This document shows positions 16,736-25,871 of a stretch of 64,000 bases of DNA, in pieces. Within the stretch, counting starts at the first letter, position 1, and every line of letters begins with the position of its first letter. The notes under the pieces were generated by a model, which was given only the letters and a program-made list of their open reading frames with translations, had not been told where the DNA came from and ran no database searches. The translations under genes and the position numbers were made by a program. The DNA is from Haloplanus litoreus. GTDB taxonomy: Archaea; Halobacteriota; Halobacteria; Halobacteriales; Haloferacaceae. The stretch is taken from the NCBI RefSeq assembly GCF_042677945.1, contig NZ_JBHUDN010000009.1; one strand, written 5' to 3'.

Positions 16736-17065
16736 CTACGCGTCCGCCGCGAGCGCTGCCCAGAGACCGGGAAGGTCGGCGATTCGATCCCACCCCGTTT
16801 CCGGGTCGACGTCCGACTCGACGATCCGCAGGTCGGTGAAGTAGTCGTCGAGGACGGTGCGTTCCTGTGCCAGCGGCGGCGAACAGTAGTCCTCCTCGAC
16901 CCACACCGCTTCGTCGGTCGCGGGATCGTAGCGCGCGTCGTCGAGCGCCGCAGTCAGCGCCGGCCCGAAGGGACGCATGGCCTCGACGTCGCCGGCGTCC
17001 AGTCGGGTCCGGAGTTCGGGGAGGCGGTCCCGAATCGGCGTCGCGCGGACGAATCGGTGTGCCAT
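16736..17065 (-). CDS. hypothetical protein, 109 residues
   Basis: A small soluble, acidic protein (MAHRFVRATPIRDRLPELRT...). I do not recognise it. The sequence is compact, mainly helical, with a conserved-looking WVEEDYCSPPLAQERTVLDD segment and a Trp-rich end. The ATG at 17065 is chosen because the open frame upstream has non-coding composition. Divergent from the dienelactone hydrolase gene. Confidence 0.55.
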   Translation of the reverse strand: MAHRFVRATPIRDRLPELRTRLDAGDVEAMRPFGPALTAALDDARYDPATDEAVWVEEDYCSPPLAQERTVLDDYFTDLRIVESDVDPETGWDRIADLPGLWAALAADA

Positions 17066-17151
17066 ACGCGCGCTACGTGGCCTGTGGGCATAACTCACAC
17101 CCTGCCGACCGGCGACACGGTTTTCACTACCCGTTTCTTTCCCAACACGAA

Positions 17152-18129
17152 ATGTCCCGCTCACGGTTCGTCCCCGTCTTCGTCGCCGCGCTGGTGGTCC
17201 TGAGCGGTTGCTCGGGCGTGCTCTCCGGCGACGAGACGCCGACGGCGACGCCGACCGACCAGCCCGACCCCACATCGACGCCGACGGCGACGGCCACCGC
17301 CGAGGCGTCGTACACGCAAACGCCCCACACCGGCTGTCAGCCCGGTGCCATCGAGAAGAATGGCTCCTGCCAAGCGGTCACGTCCGGCGGTAACGCCGAC
17401 ATCTTCGACGCCGAGAACCTCTCGGCCATCACGAGCACGCGGACGACCATCGACGGCACACCGGGCTACCTCGCCCGACCCGCCGACAACGGCACCTACC
17501 CCGCCGTCGTCATGATCCACGAGTGGTGGGGCCTCAACGAGAACATCGAACACATGGCCGACATCCTCGCCGGCCATGGCTACGTCGTCTTCGCGGTGGA
17601 CCTCTACGACGGTGAAGTCGCCACGAACGCCTCGCGGGCGAGCGAGCTCTCCGGACAGGTGCGTTCGAACCCCGACGTCGCCGTCTCGAAGATGAGCCGT
17701 GCCGTCTCGGGGCTTCGCGACGCGTCCTACACCACCGAACGGGTCGCCAGCCTCGGATGGTGTTTCGGCGGCGGTCAGAGCCTCCAGTTGAGCCTGAGCG
17801 ACGCCGATCTGAACGCGACGGTCGTCTACTACGGCACGCTCACCACCAACGAGTCGACGCTGCGTACCGTCGACGGTCCCGTCCTCGGTATCTTCGGCTC
17901 CGAGGATCAGGTGGTCGGCATCGAGAACGTCCGCGAGTTCGACCGGACGCTCGGCGACCTGGGGGTCGAGCGCGAAATCTACGTCTACGAGGGTGCGAGC
18001 CACGCCTTCGCCAACCCGAGCGGCGAGAGTTTCCGCCCCAACGACACGCGCGACGCCTGGGCGAAGACCCTGCGGTTCCTCGACGAGAACCTGCGCGACG
18101 GCGACGCCGCGGCGTCGCAGGAGCGCTAG
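17152..18129 (+). CDS. secreted dienelactone hydrolase family lipoprotein
   Basis: A 325-residue alpha/beta hydrolase anchored outside the cell: signal peptide with lipobox LSGC (Cys20), a Thr/Pro-rich linker (residues 24-58), then the hydrolase. The catalytic triad of this family is visible as Cys204 (GWCFGG), Asp252 (GSEDQ) and His284 (GASHAF), with the assisting Glu124 (IHEWWG). It likely hydrolyses a lactone or ester in the medium; the true substrate is unknown. It is convergent with a carboxylesterase gene four bases beyond its stop. Confidence 0.88.
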   Translation: MSRSRFVPVFVAALVVLSGCSGVLSGDETPTATPTDQPDPTSTPTATATAEASYTQTPHTGCQPGAIEKNGSCQAVTSGGNADIFDAENLSAITSTRTTIDGTPGYLARPADNGTYPAVVMIHEWWGLNENIEHMADILAGHGYVVFAVDLYDGEVATNASRASELSGQVRSNPDVAVSKMSRAVSGLRDASYTTERVASLGWCFGGGQSLQLSLSDADLNATVVYYGTLTTNESTLRTVDGPVLGIFGSEDQVVGIENVREFDRTLGDLGVEREIYVYEGASHAFANPSGESFRPNDTRDAWAKTLRFLDENLRDGDAAASQER

Positions 18130-18133
18130 CGGC

Positions 18134-18769
18134 TCACGCCACCAGTGCCGACAGCATCGACGCGACGTGGTCGCGTTCGTCCGCATTGACGGTGTGACCC
18201 ATCCCCTCGTAGAGCCGTTTCGTCACGTCGGCGTTCAACCGCTCGAACACCGTCGCCGTCTCGTGGACACGCTCCGCGGGAATGTGCGGGTCGACGTCGC
18301 TACAGCCGAGAAAGACCGGGGTGCCCTCCAGGTCGCCCGCGTACTCCTCGGGATCGATCCGCTCGCCGATCAGCCCGCCGCTCAGCGCCGCCAGCCCGCC
18401 GTACCGGGTCGGGGTGCGGGCGACGAACTCGCTCGCGAGACAGGCACCCTGCGAGAAGCCGAGGAGGAGGAGCCGCTCGGTCGGAATGCCGGCGTCGTTC
18501 GCCTCGTCGACGGCGGCGGCGACGGCCTCGAGGCCGGACGAGCGCCCGGGTTCGTTCGACTCGACGGGCGCGGTGAACGGATTCGGGTACCAGGTGTTAC
18601 GGGCGGCCTGCGGCGCCAGATAGGCCACGCCCGTGGCGTTGAACTCCTCGCCCATCCGGAGGATGCTCCGTGCCGTCGCGCCCCGGCCGTGGACGAGGAC
18701 GGCGGCGGCGGTGGCGTCGTCCAGCGACGCTCCGGCGGTCCGCAGCGGCTGGCTTCCGTGTGGCTCCAT
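18134..18769 (-). CDS. phospholipase/carboxylesterase family hydrolase
   Basis: A 211-residue cytoplasmic alpha/beta hydrolase. Nucleophile Ser106 sits in GFSQG, the acid is Asp158 or Asp160 in CSDVDPHIP, and His192 is in GMGHT; the oxyanion stretch HGRGA is at 27-31. This set matches the YpfH/carboxylesterase group. The ATG at 18769 (MEPHGSQPL) begins the homologous part. Substrate unknown. Confidence 0.85.
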   Translation of the reverse strand: MEPHGSQPLRTAGASLDDATAAAVLVHGRGATARSILRMGEEFNATGVAYLAPQAARNTWYPNPFTAPVESNEPGRSSGLEAVAAAVDEANDAGIPTERLLLLGFSQGACLASEFVARTPTRYGGLAALSGGLIGERIDPEEYAGDLEGTPVFLGCSDVDPHIPAERVHETATVFERLNADVTKRLYEGMGHTVNADERDHVASMLSALVA

Positions 18770-18956
18770 CGTCAGCCTGCCCCCGGACCGTCGCTCGCTA
18801 CGTCCCGTCTGTCGGTTTGATCGCTCCACATGTTGTCGTCGGACGTAAGAGCGGGGCGGGTATAGGCATTCCCTGTGGTGGCGGATACCAGGTTGTGTCG
18901 GTGTCATCGGGACGGCGGGTCGCCGGACTGAAACCCGTCCGCGCGGAACGGATCGT

Positions 18957-19502
18957 ATGACCGACGTCGACGACTACGCCGACCGTCTGCGCGAGAACCG
19001 TGCCGAGAAGGACCGAGCCTTCGCGGAGAACCGGACGTCGCCGCTGCCACCCGAGGAGCGCGACGGCTTCGACGGCCTCGACTACTTCGATCCCGACCCG
19101 GACTACCGCGTCGAGGCGACGGTGACCGTCCACGACGACCCCGAACCGGTCGACATGGAGACGAGCGACGACCGAACTGTGCGGTACCTGCGGGTCGCCA
19201 CGCTGACTTTCGACCTGGACGGCGACACCCGAACCCTCTACGCCTATCGACAGGAGGGCGCGGTCGGCGACGACCTGTTCGTCCCCTTCCGCGACAAGAC
19301 CACCGGCCAACAGACGTATCGCGGCGGCCGTTACATGGAACTCGCCCCGGACCGCGCGCTGACCGACGGCGACCGGATCCCCCTCGATTTCAACCTGGCG
19401 TACACGCCGTTCTGTGCGTTCAGCGATGCGTTCTCGTGTCCGCTCCCCCCGGAAGAGAACTGGCTGGCGACGACGGTCCCCGCCGGTGAGCGAGCGCCTT
19501 AG
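18957..19502 (+). CDS. DUF1684 family protein
   Basis: A 181-residue soluble protein with the DUF1684 hallmarks: FVPFRDKTTGQQTYRGGRYM and a C-terminal LDFNLAYTPFCAFSDAFSCPLPP, where the paired cysteines and PxxE tail are conserved in the family. The function of the family is not established. Its last four bases overlap the convergent lipoprotein gene. Confidence 0.85.
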   Translation: MTDVDDYADRLRENRAEKDRAFAENRTSPLPPEERDGFDGLDYFDPDPDYRVEATVTVHDDPEPVDMETSDDRTVRYLRVATLTFDLDGDTRTLYAYRQEGAVGDDLFVPFRDKTTGQQTYRGGRYMELAPDRALTDGDRIPLDFNLAYTPFCAFSDAFSCPLPPEENWLATTVPAGERAP

Positions 19503-19861
19503 GCCGCCAACCCACGGTTCAGCGCCACCGACCCGTCGGCGGCGACGATGGCGTCCAACTGGTTGAACGGCTCCGTTGCCCGGAACTCCCGGGCGAGTCG
19601 GGCCTCGCCGTCGAGGCGGACCGTCACCCGGTAGCGGCCGCGCCGCCACGGCGTCTCGCCAACCTCGGCCACGCCGCCGGCGCCGACCGTCACCGTGTTC
19701 GCCACGACGAGGCGGTCGTCTCTGGCGACCCACATCGTCACGCGGTGGTCGGTGTCGTCCCGGTTGACCGCGAGGCAGGTGATCGGATCGCCCGGCCCGC
19801 CTGTACAGCCGGCGAGGGCGAACGCTCCGGTCATCCCGACGAGCAGTCGACGCCGTCTCAC
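19499..19861 (-). CDS. small Tat lipoprotein
   Basis: A 120-residue exported protein: basic start MRRRRLLVG with a Tat-like Arg pair, hydrophobic core and lipobox ALAGC at residues 15-19, then a small beta-rich domain (DHRVTMWVARDDRLVVANTVTV). Resembles carrier-like single-domain lipoproteins of haloarchaea. No function can be assigned. Confidence 0.72.
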   Translation of the reverse strand: MRRRRLLVGMTGAFALAGCTGGPGDPITCLAVNRDDTDHRVTMWVARDDRLVVANTVTVGAGGVAEVGETPWRRGRYRVTVRLDGEARLAREFRATEPFNQLDAIVAADGSVALNRGLAA

Positions 19862-19907
19862 CCTCGTCGATGCGCCCGGTTCGCTGAAAAATCCCGTGGC
19901 CGGCCGA

Positions 19908-22193
19908 TCACTCGACGGCCGGCAACTCGACGACGAAGACGGCGCCCTTCGGGTCGTTGTCCTCGACGCGGATGTCGCCGCCGTATCGCTCGACGAGCGT
20001 CTCGACCAGATACAGCCCCAGTCCGGTGCCTTCGCTATCGAGTCCCTTCTCGCCCTCCTCGAAGATGGCCTCTTTCCGGTCGTCTGGGATGCCCGGGCCG
20101 TTGTCGGCCACCCGGACGGCGACCCGGCCGTCAGTCGCCGTCGCCCCCACCGTCACCTCGCGGACCGCCTCGTCGTTGTGTTCGATGGCGTTCGTGAGCA
20201 GGTTCCGGAACACCGACCCGAGCATGTCGTCGGCGCGGACGTCGACGTCCGGGATGGTTCCGTCGGTCGTGAGGACCACGTCCTCGTAGGTCGATCTGAT
20301 CTCGCCGATCTGCTCGTCGAGGGTGTACCTGAGCCCGATCACTTTCGTCTCGGCGTCGGCCGTGAGCATCACCTCGGCAACGTCGCCGGCCGTCTCGGTG
20401 ATTTCGACGGCGTTGCGGGCGCTCTTGACCACCCGTTCGACGTGCCCGTTTCGCTCGTCGTCGGCGAACTGGCGCAGCGACTCCGCGTACCCCAGAACTA
20501 CCTGCAGGTCGTTGCGGATGTCGTGGCGCACCACCTGGTTCAGAATTTCGAGGTTGTCGCGCTGGCGTTCCAGTCGCACCTCGTAACGTCGCCGCTCGGT
20601 ATTGTCGCGGACGACGCAGATGTACCGCCCGTTCGAGAGCGGACTCAGGGAAAGTTCCTGAGGGAAGTAACTGCCGTCGGCGCGCACCCCCGTGGCCTCT
20701 CCCCGCCACTCCCCGCCCTCGGCGACTTTCGGGAGAATCTCCGATTCGAACCGGACTCTCTCTTCGCCCTCGTAGTTCATCCGCCAGGTGTTGCCGAGGA
20801 AGACGTCCGGGTCGTCGTAGCCGTAGATGTCCGCGTGGGCCTGGTTGGCGTAGATGTACTCGCCGTCGGCGTTCAGGATCGCCATCCCGTCCATCGACGC
20901 CTCCATGGCCTCGGCCTGATCGATCACCTCCCGTGCCCGCTTGCGTTCCGTCATATCGACGTAGAGGGCGTGCGTGCCGACGATATCACCCCGCGTGTTC
21001 CGTCGCGGCGTCGCCTGCAACAGCGTCGGCAGTCGGGTGCCCTGCCGCGTCAGGAGCGTCCGCTCGGCGGTGACGAACTCGCCGGCCAGTGCCCGTTCGT
21101 AGCCGTCCTGTTCGAGGAGTTCGGCTGCCGCCACCTCGGTGTACACGTCGGTCAGGGGGCGCCCCTGGAGGTCCTCGCGCGACCACCCCACTTTGGCGGC
21201 GAACCGCCGATTGCAGTCGTCGATGATCGGCCCGTCGCTCGTGTCCGACGTCAGGGCGATCATCACCGGCGCCTCCGCGAACAGTTCCCGGTACTGAGCC
21301 TCGTACCGTTCCCGGATCCGGACGCGGCGGTACGCCTGCGCGATGGTCGCCCCGAGGTCCCGCAACAGCGCGTTCTCCGCGTCGTCGAACGCGCCCGTCC
21401 GGTCGGCGTAGACGTTCAACACGCCGTAGAGCGTCCCCTCGTGAACGAGCGGCACGGCAGCACTGGAGCGATACGACCGCTCCACGGCGTCCTCCCGCCA
21501 CGGTTCGTAACTCGGCGCCGCCGGGATGTCCTGAACGACCTGGAGCGTGCGCGTGGTGACCGCTCGGCCCGTCGGTCCCCGGCCGAGCGAACTGTCGTCG
21601 GCCGTGATTTCGACCGCTTCGAGGTAGCCGGCTTCGAGACCCGCGGAGGCTCGCGGTACCACCCGACCGTCCGCTTCGTGATACTCGCCGATCCAGGCAA
21701 ACGCGTACGGGTTCGTGTCGACGACGGCGTCGCAGACGCCCTGGTCGATGTCCTCGCTCGTCCGAGCTCGGACGAGACTCGATTGAATCCGTCTGACGAG
21801 GTGCGCGACTCGCTCCGGTTCCGGGCGCGTCGTCCCGTCGACGGCGGCGTCGACGGCGTCGACGAGGGCTTCGTTCCCGCCGGCGACGTAGTCGGTGACG
21901 CCGGCACCGATGGCCTCGCTCGCGAGTTCCTCGGACCCCTCCGAAGGGTGGAGGACGAACGGTAGGGTCGGCTCGGTTTCGCGAATCCGCGACAGGAGCG
22001 TGAGTCCGTCCTCGTCCGGCAGCCGGTAGGCCGACACGACGCAGTCGGCCGGCCACGTCGTCACCAGTTCGAGCGCTTCGTCGGCCGTCGTCGCCGAACG
22101 CACTTCGAACCGGTCGACCGCCTCCGCGAGGCGGTCGGCTACCGCCGTTCGCTCGCCCCCCTCGACGGACACCACACGCCCTCGACTCGGCAT
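19908..22193 (-). CDS. multi-domain sensor histidine kinase with degenerate receiver domain
   Basis: A 761-residue soluble kinase. Order: receiver-like domain (1-120), GAF domain (about 150-300, LVRARTSEDIDQGVCDAVV... PLVHEGTLYGVLNVYADR), two PAS domains (about 310-425 and 430-545), phospho-acceptor helix with VVRHDIRNDLQ, and an ATPase domain with DNGPGIPDD and GTGLGLYLV. The receiver domain lacks the phosphorylation site: the usual Asp is Ala55 in VVSAYRLPDEDG, and the acidic pair and Lys are also missing. It therefore should not accept phosphate; GAF/PAS probably do the sensing. Confidence 0.9.
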   Translation of the reverse strand: MPSRGRVVSVEGGERTAVADRLAEAVDRFEVRSATTADEALELVTTWPADCVVSAYRLPDEDGLTLLSRIRETEPTLPFVLHPSEGSEELASEAIGAGVTDYVAGGNEALVDAVDAAVDGTTRPEPERVAHLVRRIQSSLVRARTSEDIDQGVCDAVVDTNPYAFAWIGEYHEADGRVVPRASAGLEAGYLEAVEITADDSSLGRGPTGRAVTTRTLQVVQDIPAAPSYEPWREDAVERSYRSSAAVPLVHEGTLYGVLNVYADRTGAFDDAENALLRDLGATIAQAYRRVRIRERYEAQYRELFAEAPVMIALTSDTSDGPIIDDCNRRFAAKVGWSREDLQGRPLTDVYTEVAAAELLEQDGYERALAGEFVTAERTLLTRQGTRLPTLLQATPRRNTRGDIVGTHALYVDMTERKRAREVIDQAEAMEASMDGMAILNADGEYIYANQAHADIYGYDDPDVFLGNTWRMNYEGEERVRFESEILPKVAEGGEWRGEATGVRADGSYFPQELSLSPLSNGRYICVVRDNTERRRYEVRLERQRDNLEILNQVVRHDIRNDLQVVLGYAESLRQFADDERNGHVERVVKSARNAVEITETAGDVAEVMLTADAETKVIGLRYTLDEQIGEIRSTYEDVVLTTDGTIPDVDVRADDMLGSVFRNLLTNAIEHNDEAVREVTVGATATDGRVAVRVADNGPGIPDDRKEAIFEEGEKGLDSEGTGLGLYLVETLVERYGGDIRVEDNDPKGAVFVVELPAVE

Positions 22194-22257
22194 ACCCGTC
22201 GAAGCGTAGCGTTCTCCATTGAATCTGTCGCTGCCCGGACTGCACGGCTGCGAGCGG

Positions 22258-23898
22258 TCAGGCGCCGAACTCCCGTTCGAACCGGGTGGTCGCCTCGTCG
22301 GTGCCGGCGATGATCACCTCGTCGTCCGCCGCGAACGTGAACGTCTCGGGGTCGAACTCCGTGATCGTCTCCCCGCCCCTGACGACGGCGACGACGGTAC
22401 AGCCCGTGACCGACCGCACGTCCGCCGTGGCGAGGGTGGTCCCGGCCAGGTCGCCCGCGGGGAGACGGACGACGCTGACCTGCTTGTCGTAGGCCAACAC
22501 CTCCTCGTCCTCGAACACCGTCGAAGCCAGCATCCGCCCGCTGACCGTCGCCAGCGACTGGACGTAGTCCCCGCCCGCCCGGTACAGTTTCTGGACGTCC
22601 GCCTCCTCGTTCGCCCGCACGACGATGTGGAGGTCCGGATTCAGCTCGCGCGCGATGAGCGTCACGAAGATGGCCGTCGTGTCGTCGCCGACGGTGACGA
22701 TCAGCGCCGCGGCCTCCTCGATCCGTGCCTCGGTGAGGACGTCCGGGTCGCGTGCGTCCCCGACGATGTCGACCGCCGCCTCCTCGTTCTCGATGTCGAG
22801 GACGGTCAACCGCGAGCGCGACTCCGAGAGCGCCGCCACGGCGGCCCGTCCGGAGTCGCCGTACCCCGCGAGGACGATGCGCTGTGGGCCGAACTCCCGG
22901 ACGGTCGCCACCGTGGCGTCTTCCAGTCGCGCCACCTGCGCGGGTTCGCCGGCGACGAGGAGACGCGTGCCCGCGACGAGGGTCCGCTCGGGGGAGACGG
23001 GCGTCTCGAAGTCGCTGTCGAACCACGCCCCGATCACGTTGACGCCGAACCGCTCGCGCAACCCCGCCTCGGCGAACGTCCGCCCGGCGACGTCGCTCTC
23101 CCCAGCGACCGTCAGCTCGACGAGTTCGAAGTCGTCGCCGATGGGGATGCCGGCGCCCACGTCGGTCGTGACGGCCGTGGGGACCTGTTCGGCCAGACTC
23201 GCGCCCAGCAACTGCCGGGGGGAGAGAACGTCGTCCGCGCCGGCCGCGCGGTGATAACGAGCGAGTGACGCGTCGTCGACCAGCGTGATCACCCGCACCT
23301 CCGGGGCCGTATCGCGCGCCGAGAGGGCGATACTCGCGTTGGTGTCGTCGGCCGCGTCGGCGACGAGCGCCCGCGCACTGTCCAGGCAGGCAGCCTCGAG
23401 CGTCTCCGTCGACTCCGGATCGCCGTGGATGACCCGATACCCCGCCTCGTGGAGGTTACTCGCCGCCTCGCCGCCGGATTCGACGAGCACGTACTCCCGG
23501 TCCCGGGCGTCGAGTTCCGTGATGAACGCGTCCGTCCGCGAGGTGTGTTCACAGATGATGACGTGGTCGGTGACGCCGTCGACCGACTCGGGGGCCGTCG
23601 GGGTGAGCGCCTCGCGAAGCCACGGCACCGCGAACACGTCGACTGCGGTGAGGATGAGCCCGATTCCCGCGAGTTGCATCGTGATCACGAGGAGGTTCAT
23701 CTGGAGGGTGTCCCACCCGGCGTCCTCGCCGTACCCCGTCGTGGTGAAACTCTGCACGACGACTTCCAGGGAGCGATACACGGGCTGTGGCCGCCCCTCC
23801 CAGACGGCCATCCCGACGTTGTAGGCGGCAGTGAACAACACCGTCGTGGCGACGACCAACCCGAGATAGTAGCCGGCACGGCGGCTTCGAATCGCCAT
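22258..23898 (-). CDS. potassium channel with two RCK (TrkA-N/C) regions
   Basis: A 546-residue protein: a two-helix pore with selectivity filter TTTGYGE (about residues 52-58), then two tandem nucleotide-binding RCK domains and TrkA-C domains. The second RCK has a proper Rossmann motif (IVLAGYGDSGR, about 325) while the first reads HVIICEHTSRT and lacks the glycines. It likely controls K+ flow, central to salt-in osmoadaptation. ATG at 23898 is chosen because membrane helix 1 follows at once. Confidence 0.88.
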   Translation of the reverse strand: MAIRSRRAGYYLGLVVATTVLFTAAYNVGMAVWEGRPQPVYRSLEVVVQSFTTTGYGEDAGWDTLQMNLLVITMQLAGIGLILTAVDVFAVPWLREALTPTAPESVDGVTDHVIICEHTSRTDAFITELDARDREYVLVESGGEAASNLHEAGYRVIHGDPESTETLEAACLDSARALVADAADDTNASIALSARDTAPEVRVITLVDDASLARYHRAAGADDVLSPRQLLGASLAEQVPTAVTTDVGAGIPIGDDFELVELTVAGESDVAGRTFAEAGLRERFGVNVIGAWFDSDFETPVSPERTLVAGTRLLVAGEPAQVARLEDATVATVREFGPQRIVLAGYGDSGRAAVAALSESRSRLTVLDIENEEAAVDIVGDARDPDVLTEARIEEAAALIVTVGDDTTAIFVTLIARELNPDLHIVVRANEEADVQKLYRAGGDYVQSLATVSGRMLASTVFEDEEVLAYDKQVSVVRLPAGDLAGTTLATADVRSVTGCTVVAVVRGGETITEFDPETFTFAADDEVIIAGTDEATTRFEREFGA

Positions 23899-23963
23899 GG
23901 GCACCCCTACACCCCATCCGTATTTAGGACCACGGGAGCGAGCGGTCGCCCGGTCGCACCAGT

Positions 23964-24272
23964 CTACACTGCCGTGCGCAGGAGGAGGACCGCACCGACG
24001 CCACAGAGCAGCGAGAGGAGGATGTTCCCGCTCCGCCACATCACGACCACGACGACGGTGCCCGCGCCCCACTCGGCCGGGCCGGCGTCGATCAGTTCGG
24101 GGGCGAGGATGGAGACGATGATCGCTCCGGGCAGCAGTTCGAGACCGGTCTCGACCCGTTCCGGCACCTCGACACGCCCCAGCAGCCACAGGCCACCCGC
24201 TTTCGTCGCGTAGGTCACGGCGCTCATCGCCAGGATGACCCCGGCGACGAACGGGTCGACGGGACTAGCCAT
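23964..24272 (-). CDS. azlD: AzlD family membrane protein
   Basis: A 102-residue protein with three hydrophobic helices, the small partner of AzlC in branched-chain amino acid export. The LLPGAIIVSILAPEL and MWRSGNILLSLLCGVGA stretches match the family. It overlaps azlC by 8 bases and follows it in the same operon. Confidence 0.88.
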   Translation of the reverse strand: MASPVDPFVAGVILAMSAVTYATKAGGLWLLGRVEVPERVETGLELLPGAIIVSILAPELIDAGPAEWGAGTVVVVVMWRSGNILLSLLCGVGAVLLLRTAV

Positions 24273-24999
24273 CGACGCGGATCACCCCGACGAGGCTCCC
24301 GGCGACGCCGCCGAGGAGGATGTACCACCGGCCGGGAAGGTACTGCGCACTCGGGACGGCGACGGTCAGGGCCGCCAGCCACGGGAGCAGGCTCGACCGG
24401 CCCTCCCAGAGGCCGACGGCGATAGCGAGGAAGACGGCGGTGAGCACGAAATCTAGCCCGTACCGCGCCGGGTCGCCGATCAGGCCACCGGCGACGGCGC
24501 CGACCACGGTGGCGAGGACCCAGGCCGACCAGATGGCGAGGCCGCTGCCGAGGAGGTACGCGCCCTGTCGGCCCCCCGACTTGAACTGCCCCATCGTGAG
24601 CGCCCAGTTTTCGTCCGCGATGAAGAAGACGCTCCCGTAGGCTTTCGCGGGGGAGAGCCGCCCGAACCACGGGCGCAGCGCCGCCCCCATCAGCACGTAT
24701 CGGAGGTTGACGACGAACGTCGTCCCGACGACTGCCACGACTGGGATCGGCGTCTCCCACAGTTCCATCGCGAGCAACTGCGCCGCCCCCGCGAGGACGG
24801 TGGCGCTCATGAGGGCCGCCTCGGCGACGCGCAACCCGGCACGTCTGGCCAGCATCCCGAAGACGACGCCGTAGCCGGCGACGCCGACTGCAACCGGCAC
24901 GCACTCGACGAATCCGTCCCGGACGCCGGCGGCCGAGAAACGCACCGCCGACCCGTCCGTTGCCGGGGACCGTGGCGAGTCGGCCGCGTCGGCCGTCAT
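24265..24999 (-). CDS. azlC: AzlC family branched-chain amino acid exporter subunit
   Basis: A 244-residue membrane protein; the family motif is visible in AGAAQLLAMELW and FVVNLRYVLMGAAL near residues 70-110. With AzlD it should export branched-chain amino acids or analogues (azaleucine in Bacillus). A 45-residue polar N-terminal extension precedes helix 1; a later start is possible. Confidence 0.88.
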   Translation of the reverse strand: MTADAADSPRSPATDGSAVRFSAAGVRDGFVECVPVAVGVAGYGVVFGMLARRAGLRVAEAALMSATVLAGAAQLLAMELWETPIPVVAVVGTTFVVNLRYVLMGAALRPWFGRLSPAKAYGSVFFIADENWALTMGQFKSGGRQGAYLLGSGLAIWSAWVLATVVGAVAGGLIGDPARYGLDFVLTAVFLAIAVGLWEGRSSLLPWLAALTVAVPSAQYLPGRWYILLGGVAGSLVGVIRVDG

Positions 25000-25092
25000 C
25001 GGTTCCTCGTCACCTGCCGCTCGGAGTGTCGCACCATCACTCCTACCCCACGACCAGTACCGGGCTAAATCCTCGGAGAACGCGCCTTCCCC

Positions 25093-25434
25093 TCACCGGG
25101 CGAACTCGTCGGCGAGGGCACGTTCCACGAGTTCCGCGCCGCGTCGAGTCAGGTAGTACTCCCCGTCGACGCTCCGCACGAGGCCGTCGAGCCGACGCAG
25201 GTGGTAGTTGAACCGCCCCTTGTCTTCGACGGACGTCGCCTCCCGGAGCGCCGTGTACGACATGGGCGTCGACCGCTCGTGGAGGGTGGCGAGAACCGCC
25301 AGTCGGGTCGGATCGGCGAGCACCTCGAAGACGTCGGTGGCGGCCCCCAGATCCGACGGGTCGACTGCGGCGGGGTCGGCGTCTCGCTCGTCGCGCGGTC
25401 CGTCCTCGGCACACAGCCAGGTCGGGATGGCCAT
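25093..25434 (-). CDS. winged-helix (ArsR-like) transcription regulator
   Basis: A 113-residue DNA-binding protein with a winged helix: DVFEVLADPTRLAVLATLHE (about 33-52), recognition region MSYTALREATSVEDKGRFNYHLRRLDGLV and wing (VDGEYYLTRRGAELVE). A TATA box (minus GGATATATGC at about 25461-25470) lies about 32 bases before the ATG at 25434, which fixes the start. It lies 93 bases downstream of... azlC on the same strand is transcribed after it, so it may control azlCD. Confidence 0.85.
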   Translation of the reverse strand: MAIPTWLCAEDGPRDERDADPAAVDPSDLGAATDVFEVLADPTRLAVLATLHERSTPMSYTALREATSVEDKGRFNYHLRRLDGLVRSVDGEYYLTRRGAELVERALADEFAR

Positions 25435-25555
25435 CGTCGACAGGGAGTAGGCCCCGTCGGTGCATATATCCGGGTGTCTTCCCGGCGTCGACGCGCCGCC
25501 TCCGGCCCGCCGAGAGCCGCCGTGCGGGGTCCGGACATCCCGAGTGTCGCCACGG

Positions 25556-25789
25556 CTAGGGGTGTTGCTCACCTTCCTCGTAGGGTTGGACGACGGCGAA
25601 GCCCTCCGATCCGGCGAACTCCATCTGGACGCCTTCGCCGGAGGTCCGGCCGATTTCGAACACCTTGTTCGTCGCGAAGGAGGGCGAGCGGCCGGTGCTC
25701 CACGCAACGGTGACGTCCGGGTCCGGAACGACCGTTGGCGCCATCACCAGCGGGTCACCGTGCGTCGGGATGGCGCCCTGATCCGCGTC
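25556..25789 (-). pseudogene. C-terminal fragment of an AIM24 (DUF124) family protein
   Basis: About 77 codons read IPTHGDPLVMAPTVVP...VAWSTGRSPSF...IGRTSGEGVQMEFAGSEGF and end EGFAVVQPYEEGEQHP before a stop. This is the C-terminal part of haloarchaeal AIM24 proteins (normally over 200 residues); the N-terminal two thirds are missing, because the sequence upstream belongs to the divergent PQQ-protein gene start. No promoter or start codon is convincing. A remnant left by a deletion is the simplest reading. Confidence 0.6.
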
Positions 25790-25871
25790 GGGAGTCTCGC
25801 GCTCGCCTCGTCGACGCCGGGCTGTACCCGTCCCCACCAGTCTTTTCGGTCGACGTGCTGACTCTCCCCCG

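Noticed and set aside
19695..21965. Long open frame antisense to the large sensor kinase
   Set aside because: Shadow frame of a real gene with clear kinase and PAS motifs on the other strand.
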